The notes below the pieces were generated by a model that was not told the DNA's origin, did no database searches, and saw only the letters and a program-made list of their open reading frames with translations. A stretch of 64,000 nt of DNA, taken from NCBI RefSeq assembly GCF_036884655.1, contig NC_088348.1, forward strand, positions 23,726,501-23,790,500, in the 5' to 3' direction. The DNA comes from Musa acuminata AAA Group (taxonomy: Eukaryota > Streptophyta > Magnoliopsida > Zingiberales > Musaceae). The stretch's first letter is position 1, and every line of letters begins with the position of its first letter. The position numbers and the translations under genes were made by a program. This document shows positions 46,094 to 58,099 of this stretch, piece by piece.

Positions 46094-46959
46094 ACCCTAG
46101 ACTGCGCACTGATGCGACGAGTGCCCAACTTTGCCGTTCGATTTGGATCCAACGGCTGATATGCTTTCCTTATTGGACCATGACGTTAGTGTGACGGGTT
46201 CGGGTTCGGTTCGGTTGGGTCAACTTGAGTTCGGTCAATTAACATATTTAAAATAAATAATGTGGTTTTACATATTTATCCTTGTACATTTTGGAAATAT
46301 TGAACTCCCAGCACTAGATAACCCTTCGACCAATGTCCGGGCGATTTCCGTCAAAAAGAGGATTTTTTTTTTATTTTTTTCTCAATAGATATCTTCTGTT
46401 TTTATTTTCTCCCATATGGTACCAATAATATCTAAAATAACTTTCATAATCCTGATAATATTTTCTCATCCATTAGAGTGTTTTTGCTTCTTATAGTATT
46501 TTGATCTGTTTTGATCGTCATAACAAAAACAGTATAAAGTTTATTTCAAAATTAGCTCATATAAACGATTTCGAGCAAACCAATTTTAAACTAAAAATTT
46601 GATATCATAATGATCCGAAAGAGATACAATATGATATTATTTACTGTGTTTTTAATAATTTTACGATGTTTTCAGCACCTCAATAAAAATATTGTAATGT
46701 TATCGAAAAACAAATACTTACTTTCATATATCTCTTCATGCTTGATTGAATAAAAATAATATTTTATTTATTTTAAATGAAGAGAATCAGCTTGTGTGGG
46801 ATATTTATCTACGTGATGAAATTATCGGGTTTTATAATAATCTTCTTGCCTCTCCCCTTATTGAGGCTTCATACAGTCTCATTTTTATCTATAAAATTAT
46901 ATTTGAATCATCCTATTAACTACTCTCTAATTTATGTCAGAAATCTAATAGGTTATTTT

Positions 46960-48065
46960 CAACTCTAAGTTTGACAACAACATTGGGGATAGATAGTTTT
47001 AATGCTCATTTATTTCAATTTTATTGGCATATTATCAACCAAAATCTTGTTACTGTTATCTAATTTTTTTTATAAACGATAAATTATTTAGTAAGGTCAA
47101 TACTGCTTCTTATACTTTAGTCTCGAAAAGACAAAACACACATACTTTTTATTGGATGTAAAATTATTTATCGCTTTATCTCCAAGATACTAAAGAATAT
47201 ATTACAGTAGGTTCTTCTTAAAAATATTAATGCAAACCAACATGCTTTCATAAGAATATCATCTTTTATCATTAGTGTATGCATAACATCTTCTTAAATA
47301 ACTTATGATTAAGTATGTTGATACTTTCTTCTTCATCTTCTAAGGTAAATTTAGATTTTCAACCTAATTTGTTGGATGGATCAAAGCTTGTGTTCCAAAT
47401 TTAATTTTTATTATCAATATTAATGGTTCTAATGTGGGTTTCTTTCAAGGATTTCAATGACTTCATCAAGGCTCTCCCATAACACCTTTTCTTTTCACGA
47501 TCGTTATGCAGAATTTCTTTGATTTGTTAAATAATGCTGCTTAAGATAGCTTTCTAACTCCTTATAAATTTTGCTTTTTCTCCTTTGTTACTCACTTGTC
47601 TTTTATAAATGACCTATTTATATTCTCTAATAATGATATGATCTCTTTTATTATTATTTGTGATATTTTGGTTATGTTTTCTTATAGTGTAATTCTACAC
47701 AAATCTAATATTTTCTTTGCATGCTGCTGTAATGAGCTACAGTAATATATATATCTGAAACTCTTCAAATGCTAATTGGAAGTCTACTAATCAAATTTCT
47801 TAAAACATGATTGTATTGTTATTACAAGATTGTTATTATTAATATTGATGTCTCAGTATGTCATGACTTTATAGGTTTATGATGTATCCTTCCCAATCAT
47901 GCATGTAATTCTATTGTTGGTATTTCTACTCAAGGTTCTGTATTATAAATTACAAGCTAGTTACTGTGGTATTATGAAGACTAAGATTAAATCTTTTATG
48001 TTTATCCATGTCTGGTTTGACTCTGAAGTTATTAAACAGGAAAGTAAAAACATCATTAAAAATAT
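46960..48065 (+). mobile_element. L1-type LINE relic (reverse transcriptase)
   Basis: In shifting + frames the blocks follow the L1 reverse transcriptase order of plants: FVGWIKACV (about 47367), ININGSNVGFFQGF (about 47416-47455), LHQGSPITPFLFTIVMQNFF (about 47460-47520), then LSFINDLFIFSNND where the catalytic FADD should be (about 47595-47637), and FSYSVILHKSNIFF. Stops and frameshifts are present throughout. It differs from the RTE relics elsewhere in the window. Nothing else is seen between the L10a promoter and 48.2 kb. Confidence 0.7.
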
Positions 48066-48339
48066 TGGGCCATAGTAACTGAAATTACAAGTCTATGCAG
48101 TTATTATTTATGAAAAGAAATGTTAATTACTATTGTCTGTTATAATCACGAAACGGCGTATTCTTCCTTGAAAACTGTAATTTAACTCTCCCAACCACGT
48201 GCTTTCCACGCCACTCCGGCTCACATCATCACTTCCTCGTTTCCACGCTCTTAAGAACGGCTCGTGACGCACTCGGTATTAAATGCGCTCGTATACGTAA
48301 CTTCCCGCGCCGAGGTCGGTTCTCGAACGAGAGCAGAGT

Positions 48340-48601
48340 CATTCGAAACCCTAATTCCGCTTCCAATCTCCTCCAAATCCAGACACCGAACCCTTCATCG
48401 CAATCGAATCGAACTCCTCCTGCGGTCCGTGGATGCGGCGGCGATGGGAGGTCTTCGACGGTGACTTGGAACCGAGGGATTTTCATAAGCGGGAAGGCGG
48501 CCGCACCGACTGGCTTTGGAGCCCGGGGATGATGGCTTCTTGCAGCGGCAATACGACTGATAGGGTCGGTTGGAATGGACCTTTCGACTCTGGAATTTCT
48601 C
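48340..48601 (+). other. candidate first exon of a spliced transcript (possible TGA leader)
   Basis: A GC-rich island in AT-rich DNA begins with gaaaccctaattccgc, typical of plant leaders, and ends ttctcg|gtttgtg. It contains an open frame from 48433 (MRRRWEVFDGDLEPRDFHKR..) that I do not recognise. It may be the first exon of the TGA9-like gene, whose coding start is 4.2 kb further, or a separate small gene. Confidence 0.35.
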
Positions 48602-49239
48602 GGTTTGTGTACCCCTCTACGCTTCATTCTTTGTTTCATGAATGGCTTAGATTGGAATGTAGATGCATATGATGTGAAGGGAACGCGATCACTGGAACTA
48701 TGCCCGTACCTGTTCCGGTCTTGAAGTTTTTGGGGCAAAGCGAGTTGAGTTTGGTCTTGTGCTAGGTCAAATCCCTCGTAATCTGTATGGTCTGTTTACT
48801 ACTATGAGATTGAACTGTTGGATCGTTGTGGTGTTTCTTGTTATTGCGATTTCAAGGTGGGTAAAGCAACTCTGCTGTTAATTAGATGTCTGATGTCGAG
48901 TTTGGTCTCGTGCTAGGTGAAATCCCTCGTAATCTATATGGTTTCTTTACTATTGTGATATTGAATTGTTGATGTGGATCGTCGTAGTGTTTCTTGTTAT
49001 TGATATTTCAATGCGGCTAAAGCAATTTGGCTGTTAATTAGATATCTGATATCCATTTTTTGTTCTTGAAAAAGGTAATTAATTAATTTTATTGTTAGTA
49101 GGAGTGTAGGACTATGAGCTGATTCATGTAATTAATTTTCTGTTATCCTATCTCTTCCAATCATATGTCTTAAGATCCAGAGAACCAATATGTTTAGATC
49201 ATTTAAAGAAACCTACAATTGAATGCTTTTAGATATCTT

Positions 49240-49790
49240 ATGGCAAGCTTTGGTACGAAGAATGTTTACTTTCTATACTAATGTTACAGAAGGCACACAT
49301 TATGAAGTTGTCAGAACTACCAGGAGAATGGAAGTTTGCATCAAATTTAGTACAGACTTCTTGTATATTATTTCCTACTGATATTATTTATACTGTGAAG
49401 AATTTAGTTCGGATTGACTCAAAACTTGAATTATGGATATGAAACTTGAAATCAAGGGTTTAATCTAAGTGGGATTGAAATAAAATATGCAAAATGAACT
49501 TTAGCAATCCTGACAGAAGATACCTTAGAAGCTACTAGTAGTAAAATTTTCTCAAGGTAAAAAGTAAAAAAAAACGTTTTAAATATCTTGGATTTATTGT
49601 TTAACGGGAAGGGGAGAATGATGAAGATATTATTTGTGGAACTAATGCAAAATGTTAAAGAGTAGATGGGGTGTTAGGAGTACTGTATGTTCATTGTGTG
49701 CCTCTTAGGTTGAAAGAAAAAATTTATATGATTGTTATAAGATAAACTATGCTTTATGGTTTTGATTCTGTAATTAGTTTTATTAATTTT
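49240..49790 (+). mobile_element. RTE-type LINE relic
   Basis: Degraded reverse transcriptase C-terminal blocks: LELWI*NLKSRV (about 49425-49460), then FKYLGFIV*REGENDEDII (about 49575-49637), GVLGVLYVHCVPLRLKEKIY (about 49668-49728) and TMLYGFDSV. The order matches the LINE in the S12 intron. Stops are present throughout. It lies between candidate leader exons of the TGA9-like gene. Confidence 0.65.
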
Positions 49791-49972
49791 TGGTAATGTT
49801 TTCAGTTATTTAAGGGTTAATTTCTCAGATCTGTATAAATTTAATTCTTTGTTATATAAGGGTGTCTTATCTATTGATTTCTCTTAATTATTTGTTAAGG
49901 AATTTGTTAAATCTGTTTTCAGTTACTTAATATCAATAAATTGTTTAATGTTTACATAGTCTTTCTTTACAG

Positions 49973-50009
49973 AAGGCAAAAGTTGACAAACAAAGAATCA
50001 TTCTTACTG
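49973..50009 (+). other. candidate small exon
   Basis: ctttctttacag|aaggcaaaag..ttactg|gtaagc has good splice sites at both ends. A second candidate, 51049-51125 (ccttgcag|attctg..caacag|gtacac), lies downstream. They could be leader exons of the TGA9-like transcript. No protein family is recognised. Confidence 0.3.
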
Positions 50010-50460
50010 GTAAGCACCGTTTCTTTTTGGGATTACCGAATGACATATTTGGTACTAAGTAGTATTTACATTTCTTTATTTTTACATTAGGTCCAAGCTT
50101 GCCAGATCCACCTAATTTCTGTCTGTGGCATGATTCATGACATTATCTCAATTTGGCCAGTGATTTATGGTGCAGGTTTGGACCCATTAAGTTAAGAGAG
50201 AAGTAATTTGTGAAGCACTAAATGACATAGCATTAAAAATCTACAAATAGTTAGGTTAATTTTCTTCAGTTGATTGAAATTACACTCAGGAGTTGTTTAC
50301 AGAAAAAATGAACTGCTGTAGAAAATGAACTTTCGTCTCCATTTTTTGTCAGTTCATGCTGTATATAGTCTTTAGAACTAGGCTGTAACTCATATAGACT
50401 AGAGCTGCAAAATTCACATGTTTTGTCCTACAAGTCCTTGAAGACACCTAGCTTATTTCC

Positions 50461-50511
50461 TCTCTCTCTCTCTCTCTCGCTCTCTCTCTCTCTCACACAC
50501 ACACACACAAA
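50461..50511. repeat. (TC)n(CA)n microsatellite
   Basis: A run of tc repeats interrupted once by gc, followed by eight ca units. Similar ct-rich tracts occur at 52378-52407 and 54785-54817 within the same transcription unit. Confidence 0.9.
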
Positions 50512-52833
50512 CACATTCTCTCTCTTTTGGGGGCAAGAGGGATATTGGTCGATACCTTACTAAGGGTCAAATATGAGACTTGGCCTATAAGCCTCATATA
50601 TATGATACATAAATCTAGTTGCTGTGGCTGATTGGGAAACCCTATTCTTTATTGTGGCATGCTGAATAGATATTATGACAAATATTTGAAAAGAATAATA
50701 GCGGTTGACTTGGGAGCTTATTCCTTAATCTGGAATTAGAAAGCTCGGTTCTTATCTTTAATAACATAAAAGGAGTAGGGCTAGATATGTGTAGTTTTCT
50801 TTTTTCTTTGGCTGTAGCTGATCTTTTATTTAAGGAACTGATCAATTAAATTATTCATACCATTAGATTGATGGTTGGAGCTAGATCATGCCTACAATTA
50901 TTGGAGGATTATCATTGTTGGTTGTGATACCTCCTATATTTTGGTTTCTTGTAGGGTTCTCCATCAGTAATTTCAATTTCTTTAATTTGTTGTTTACTTG
51001 TTGAATATCTTATAGACTTGTCTAATGGCAGTTGTTTGTTCCTTGCAGATTCTGTATGTTTTCATGCTGTTGGAGATACACCAGTGACATCTGTGTTGAT
51101 ATTTCTTTTCCTTTCTACGCAACAGGTACACGGGGGCCGAATTTATGTTGCATACATTTCAGCATGAGTTTGCTAGGACTTGATTAGGTAAAAAGTTATA
51201 ACCAGGGTTATTCCTGCACATGGAATGCTTTCAAGCTAATGGTGAAATGTTTGGTTTCTGTACATTCATCTACAAATTGCTAGCAATCCCCAATATACTC
51301 AAAGTGAAATGCTCTCAATTGCCATGTCAACTGTCAATCCTATCATGCTCATGAGTTGCAAAAAAAAAAAAAAAAATCATGCTCTTGAGTGCAGTTCTAC
51401 TCTGAATGCTACAATGTCCCGAGTTGCAGAAACTGTTGTATGACACCAACTTTAACCCCTTGGTTTGACGAGAAAAAGAGGTTCCCAATCAATTCCTTCA
51501 ACTGGATGTGATCATTTGATATCTACATTCATCCATAACCTACTTACTGTTATCGGTTCAGTATCCAAGAAGGTTGACATTCTTGCAGTTCTCCTTGGAA
51601 GAAAGGTGATGTTCTCCTCATGTTGGTGCTTAAAATTCGCCTGTCAAATCAATTACTTTTCTGCTAATGCTTGTAACGGCTTTTTCTCGCAGAAGAAAAG
51701 GGGATATGGTTATTCCTAGCGTCATATTTTATGGAGCAAGTGGAGGATGCAACCGGCATTAGCTATCAACCTTCCACCTCGGCTTGAAAACGACCCTCCC
51801 CAATTTTTTTTTTGAAGTAGATGGTTGGCTACAAGTCCATGAATGCTGATGACCATCTCTGAGGAAGCTGTATCAGACCCACAACCCATACCTAATACAG
51901 GAAAAGAGCCTCATGGAGGAGCAACATAATGCAGGACTGCTCTGTAACCCCTCAAAATGTGCCCACAAGTAATCAATCTTGTTTTTAGGTATCTGATGTA
52001 GACCCATGAAAGAAGGGATAATCTCAAACAAATCCATTGGGAGTGACAAGATTATTAAGATAAGTGGGCTTGCTTGTTGGCTGATTTTATATTAGTGTGT
52101 TGTCTGGGTGGGCATGGGTCACATACAACAGGCTATATGTCTATCCTTTTTGTCAAAGTAGACTCACTCACCCCTTTAGAGCATATAATAGAGACTAAGC
52201 TAGAACTTTTCTGGCCTTTTTTTTATTGTATTTTGGCTTGTCTGTTTCCCATTCAATGCAAATTTGCTGTTACTTCATATTTCTGAAGAGCCAATGAGAT
52301 AACACAGTTGGTTACAAGGACTGCAGTTTGAGACAGTACTAGCTGCTTCCTGCCAAATTTCTACCATTATTTGCTCCCTCTCTCTCTCTCTCCCTCTTTC
52401 TCTCTCGCATTCATAAAATCTGCAGACAATCCCAATAGGACAGGTACTATGGAGGAACCCAAGAGTTGATTATAATTACTAGTCACAGGAGGAAAGAAGA
52501 GTACCACAGTGTTCATGGTCCATCAGATGATTCAGCTATATAAAAATACTACAATCCTGGGGCCACTTTTGAAGGAAAACTGGGAAGAGCACTCCTTATA
52601 TTCAACAATCCTGGGTTAGCATGGTTGCCTTGGTTCTGTACTCAGACTTTCTCTGAATCATTCTACAAGTTCCTTTTTCTTAAGCTCTGCTCACCATAAT
52701 CTTTCTGTTGATCACTGCAGAAGGGAAGAGGGTTCGGCAAATGCTTGTAGAGGCTCCAAAGAGTGTGATAGAGCGATATATGAAGTGTCCTGGAAGTTTC
52801 AGAATGGTGCGAGAAGGCGAAGAAGAGGCATGG

Positions 52834-54781
52834 ATGGCAACTCATAGAATTGGTGAAACTGGCCTTTCTGATTCTGGACCTTCAACTCGATCTGTTTCTT
52901 ATGGAGTTCATGGCACCAGTCTTGCCGCATCTAATTTCTTGTACTGTTCCTAAGTTTCTCTCCTTTATGCTTATGTTCTTCTTCTTGTTTGAAACTTTAT
53001 CCTTGAGATTTATGCTCACAGCTCTTAGCCAGATCTCATCCTTTTCCCCAGTATCATGTCAGCTTTACATGTCACTGCAGAGGATTCATTGTTTAACAAA
53101 GCAAGTAACTTTAAATGGGCTAGCACCATGGCACCACATCTTTTTTCATATACCATTTTTCAAATAGTTCAGTGGGCTCTTTATTATCTTATATCGTGTT
53201 CTTATTGTACTACACCTATGCCCAACATTTTAGAAAGTTTTGACCTAATCCATGTATTTTTTCTTCTCTGTTCTTCGCATCTCTCCCTTTCTTTGTTCTA
53301 CTTACTGTTTCCTTTTCTCTATTTTCATAGAGTGAAAAGATCCATTTTAGTTATTTTCTTTGGGTTTCTAAAACAGCAACCTGGATATGAAGCAATTTCT
53401 TTGTGCTTTTGTTCCTAGTCTAAATTAAATTTGATGAGTTAGATGGACTTCCAATTGCCCAACAGTGACCAAGAAGGAGCTGCTTATTTTGGGGAGTTGG
53501 AGGAGGCTCTCATGCAGGGAGTAGATGGCATAAGAGAAATTGAAGATAGAAAGTGTAGGTCTTCTCTCTTTCTTTCTTTGGTGATTCTTCCACCTTTAGC
53601 CACATCTGTAACAGAGATTATATCTTAAATGATCATATGTTCATTTCGAATGCTATGACTCCCCATAGACAGATAGATAGAATCTCACATTCCATCTCAA
53701 GTTTAAAGAGTTCCATGAACTCTGTGGTTCCTACGAGTGGAAGGAATAAGTTTCCTTTCTAGTACGAACATCTGCTTCTTTGTTTTTATATCATTTATTA
53801 GAGATATTTGATCATCTGCATCTCCTGTTCCTGCAGCTTTTTTTGGACCCAGGCCTGCAACACTTGAGATCTTCCCATCGTGGCCAATGAGATTCCAGCA
53901 AACCCCTAGAGTGAGGCCTTGTCCTTCTGATTTGGGCTTTTGGTGTGGGAAGAAGTATAAAGATGAATCAAAAGGAAGAACTGGTTTGCCGCTCCATTTA
54001 TGATTTGTCTCCGACTCTATTTCTACCAGGGGAAGGCACATTCCGCAAGGAGCACTGATTCAGGCTCAGCTCAAAACACTCCATCTCATCCAGGATCAGA
54101 CTCTACATCTAGCAGAAAGGAGACGCTGATGATGATGATGACAAGTGGTGCCTCCATGACAGGAACAACGCCAACTCTTCAACCCACATCCCAAGACAAG
54201 GTACTGTTTGATTGCTTTATTATACAGTATCAGCAGCTCAATTCCCTAGGTAACAGATCAAAAATCTTTACGTTCATGCCCTAGCCTCAAACTACTGCAA
54301 AGTACGGACGGTTCACTGAAAAGCCAACCTATAACAGTCGTATAATGCCAAAACGGATCCCTATAAGAGCTGCCTCTTTGTCCCTTTTTACTGTCATAAA
54401 CTCGGTAGGTCTTACTCTCTTTCTTGATTACATTTTCTTTTTATTATGGGCCATGCAGTTTGAGTTCTGACATGACCTGGCTCATGGTTCCTCCTGTAGC
54501 GGTTCCAGCTATGGGATTCTTTTTTTTAATAGTGATTTTTAGATCAGTGGCAACGGTAATCCATCCACTTTAAGCATATCATTATTATTTCTTCTTTTCT
54601 GTTCGGGTTTTGGACTTGCACAGCGGAAAATATTTTGGTCTCCTCTCTCATATGTATATAACATTCATTTTAACTTCTTCTCTTTTGACTTCAACCTAAA
54701 CAACGAATAATGTATTGCACGTTGCAGAGAAAGATGACTGATTCAACTATAGAGAAACATGGAAAGCAACTTGATGCCAAG

Positions 54782-54818
<37 letters not shown>

Positions 54819-57360
54819 TGCCTGTCTGTTGAAGTCGAAAGAGAAGAAGTTAAAATGAATGCACTCATTTTATTATTGATTCAACAATAAGGTTGTTTCT
54901 TGAAAATCCTAATTGAAACAGCCTAACAAAAAAAAAGAAAAAGAAAAAAGGAGTTTGCTTGTGCTTTGTAAAATACTAGACGAAAAACCCACTTGAATAT
55001 ACGTCAAGTGCTTTGCTTTCTTTAGAGGGAATTCATTTACTTGAGATTTATTTCCCTATTAGACACTAAGGCGCCTAGCTCAAAATCGAGAGGCAGCAAG
55101 AAAGAGCCGACTAAAGAAAAAGGTGCACCCTTCAAATCTCCAATAAAAACCAAACCTGGCTTTGATGTTATCATATTTGTTTAATGGATCGATCTGATGG
55201 ACCTATCCAATTATCCCAAATAAACAGGCTTACGTCCAACAACTGGAGTCCAGCAGACTTAGACTTAAGCAGCTAGAGCAAGAACTCCAGAGAGCAAGAT
55301 CACAGGTATAGTAACTCCTACCTGTGCATTATATATAATGTTTTCAGCCGTTCAATCTATTATGTTTGTTTGGTGTCAGGGTCTCTTTTTAGGAGTAGCA
55401 GGCAGTTCAAATGAAGCTATCAGTCCCGGTAATAAGCTATTTCCCATCCCAGTTTGGATACGAGTTTGTTTCTGCACCATTTTGATAGCTTTGAGAGAGG
55501 ATTTCGTCATTCTTCTTCGGCTAGTTGTAACTGTAGCTTCTGCGCTGCAGGCGCGGCGATGTTTGACATGGAACATGCTCGATGGCTGGACGAGAACTGC
55601 AAGCTCATGTCGGAGCTTCGAGGGGCGTTGCAGGCTCACCTTCCTGAAGCCAGTTTTACAGTAATTGTAGATCAATGCATCATGAACTACGATGAGCTCT
55701 TCCAACTGAAAGCTGAAGTCGCGAAATCCGACGTTTTCCACCTCTTGAGTGGATCATGGACGACACCAGCAGAGCGCTCTTTCTTGTGGATGGGTGGATT
55801 TAGGCCCTCTGAGCTTCTCCAGGTTAAAACTCTCTCCTTTTCCTTTTTCACAACTCAAGCTGCTGTATGCAGTACGACTAACCCTCGTCTGATCGTTGAT
55901 GAGCTGGGCAGATACTGATCCCTCAGTTGGATCCGTCGACGGAGCAACAGTTGATCTACAACCTGAAGCAATCGTCACAGCAGGCGGAGGAGGCTCTCTC
56001 ACAGGGCCTTGAGCAGCTTCACCAGTCTTTGGCGGACACTGTTGCCGGTGGTCCTCTCAGCGATGGCGTATACGTCGGGAATTATATGGGCCACATGGTC
56101 CTTGCACTAGAGAAGCTTGCCCACCTCGAAGGATTCGTCCGCCAGGTCTTTACTCTCAATTATCAAAAGTTGCTTTAACCCCAAAAGGATTACTTACTAT
56201 ATGTTGTTAGTATGCCTGCATTTCTAATAGCTCAACTATATCTAACGCATGTGATTGCTGAAAGTAAATCTATCGATAAATCTGAACTGACTTACCTACA
56301 GAAGAAAAAAAATAAAGTAGAAAGAGTACCCTTTAACTGAGGGAGATGGTTTGAATAAAAGTCAACTGGGTCTGCCTTACCCTGGTGTTATCTCTATACT
56401 GTGAATAGCTTATCATCATAAGATAGAGCATGTTATATATGTCAAGGCTTCAATAAATGGTAGTCTAATAACTCATTTCATTTCCAATAGAAGACGGAAC
56501 CACCATGTCACACCCAATAAGCTTGATGGGAATAACATAAAGGAGATTCCCTTGATGGGAATAACTAACTCCAAAATTGGTGCTTCTGCAGGCTGATAAC
56601 TTGAGGCAAGAGACGTTGCACCAATTGCGTCGGATCTTAACGAGCAGACAAGCAGCAAGATGCTTCGTCGCAATCGGAGAGTACTATACCCGTCTACGTG
56701 CTCTCAGCTCCCTGTGGGCTTCTCGGCCTCGGCAGTAAGTCTACTAATCATGCTTGCTAGTTTTTTCTTTATATTTAACACATGCACCATCTGTGCTATC
56801 TATAGTTAATTCCTTGGTTAAGGGATCATCGTAAGCTTCTATCAAGCATACATATATGATTTCTCAAGTGTATACGCAGATGATCTTTTGATACAATCTA
56901 TTCATCGTGGATATCTGAATTTATAGAAAGATAAAATAAAGAAAGCTCTCATTAGTGGAAAAGAAGGTGCATATATCTTTAATGAAAGAAATAATGGAAA
57001 AGGGGTTTGATTGTGAATGATCTCATTTGGAACATTGTTCTATATATAGAGCTCGATTGTTGAGTAGAACCCGTATAGCTGACCACCCAGGTAATTGGAA
57101 GCATTAGCTTCATGCCTAGATGCAACAATTAATGATCTAGTCGCTTCATGCCTTTTCAATCATTAGCATTTAATTCTAAACATCTTGTGCTCACTCTTTC
57201 TGGTATTTGTTATTTGGTTATAGCTTCCTACAATTACATGAATACTACTGCACGTATATCTTACCGCAGGAACTTGATTGGAGATGACAGTGTTGGCTCT
57301 TCGACAACAGACCTGCAAATTGTTCATCCATCAATGCAAGATCATTTTTCAGGCTTCTGA
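52834..57360 (+). CDS. TGA-type bZIP transcription factor, TGA9-like
   Basis: Twelve coding exons: 52834-52940, 53466-53554, 53837-53910, 54030-54200, 54728-54781, 55063-55122, 55228-55305, 55380-55428, 55551-55822, 55912-56145, 56592-56734, 57270-57360; 1422 bases, 473 residues. The N-terminus MATHRIGETGLSDSGPS and the block FDQEGAAYFGELEEALMQG resemble TGA9. The bZIP basic region LRRLAQNREAARKSRLKKK is followed by the zipper AYVQQLESSRLRLKQLEQEL. The DOG1 domain runs from MFDMEHARWLDENCKL to ADNLRQETLHQLRRILTSRQ. TGA factors bind TGACG elements in the nucleus and act with ROXY glutaredoxins or NPR1 proteins; TGA9/10 act in anther development. Start chosen by homology; an in-frame upstream ATG (52743) would add 30 residues. 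Cys occur at CKLMSEL, DQCIMN and ARCF. Confidence 0.9.
54785..54817. repeat. (CT)n microsatellite in a TGA9-like intron
   Basis: About 16 ct units begin 3 bases after the gtactct donor at 54782, so the run overlaps the intron's 5' end. Confidence 0.9.
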
Positions 57361-57794
57361 AATAAGTACTCCTGAAACATATAGCATGCATGTTGTATTA
57401 TGATTGAATTCTCATGCATACAGAGACTTCAGCAGAAAAGGCAAGAGCGAGGTGCTTCGAAGCCTCCTTTGGCATTTCTTGTTATATATGGCTGTTGAAC
57501 TGGAATAACTGTTAGCGACAAAAAGGCACTAAAAGAATTGATATGCATGTTTTTTCTAGGTACAAAAAACAGTAATAGGGAAGTGCTTTTTAGGGCAAAG
57601 TGTGGCCATATATATGCAACTAGACCTAACTCAGGATATTAAAAGGATTGGTAAAGTTGGATTAGAACAAGACAAAGTTGAGTGGTCATGACAAAGTTGA
57701 GTTGGATTAGAACAGACATCGCACCAACCTGTTGGTGCCAATTCAGTTAGATGGTTTAGAAGAAATCAAATTGAGATGGAGTAGTGAGGTTTAG
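57361..57794 (+). other. probable 3'UTR and downstream DNA of the TGA9-like gene
   Basis: Follows the stop; no further coding track. Repeated gacaaagttgagt and ggattagaaca words occur at 57670-57715. Confidence 0.4.
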
Positions 57795-57891
57795 GGCTAA
57801 CGTGATATATATAACGTTGCAAAATTTATAGGTTCATGGCTAACGTGATATATATAACGTTGCAAAATTTATAGGTTCATGGCTAACGTGA
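57795..57891. repeat. 43-bp tandem repeat
   Basis: Units 57795-57837 and 57838-57880 are identical (ggctaacgtgatatatataa..), followed by the first 11 bases of a third copy. Identity suggests a recent duplication. Confidence 0.95.
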
Positions 57892-58099
57892 TGATTGATC
57901 CAATTATACGAGTCAATAATTTGGAGTGGGACGTGAATCGAATATGATTGGACTTGGATCAAGCACGATCAAAGTGGTTGAGTGAGTCACTTCAGATAAA
58001 CTTACAAATTTAATGGGCTCGAAATTAAACAAGATGAGTCTTACACAAAGAACTGATTGTTTTGGGCCCTAATTAGTCCATCACGGATGAAGCCCACTC

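Noticed and set aside
45652..46152. 166-residue minus-strand open frame overlapping the L10a first exon
   Set aside because: It covers the L10a leader, first exon and intron start in a different frame from the ATGAG start and has no recognisable domain.
53443..53628. ATG at 53443 as start of the TGA9-like protein
   Set aside because: The bases before 53466 end in a cag acceptor; the spliced form gives the conserved N-terminus, whereas this start would drop it and run through the next donor.
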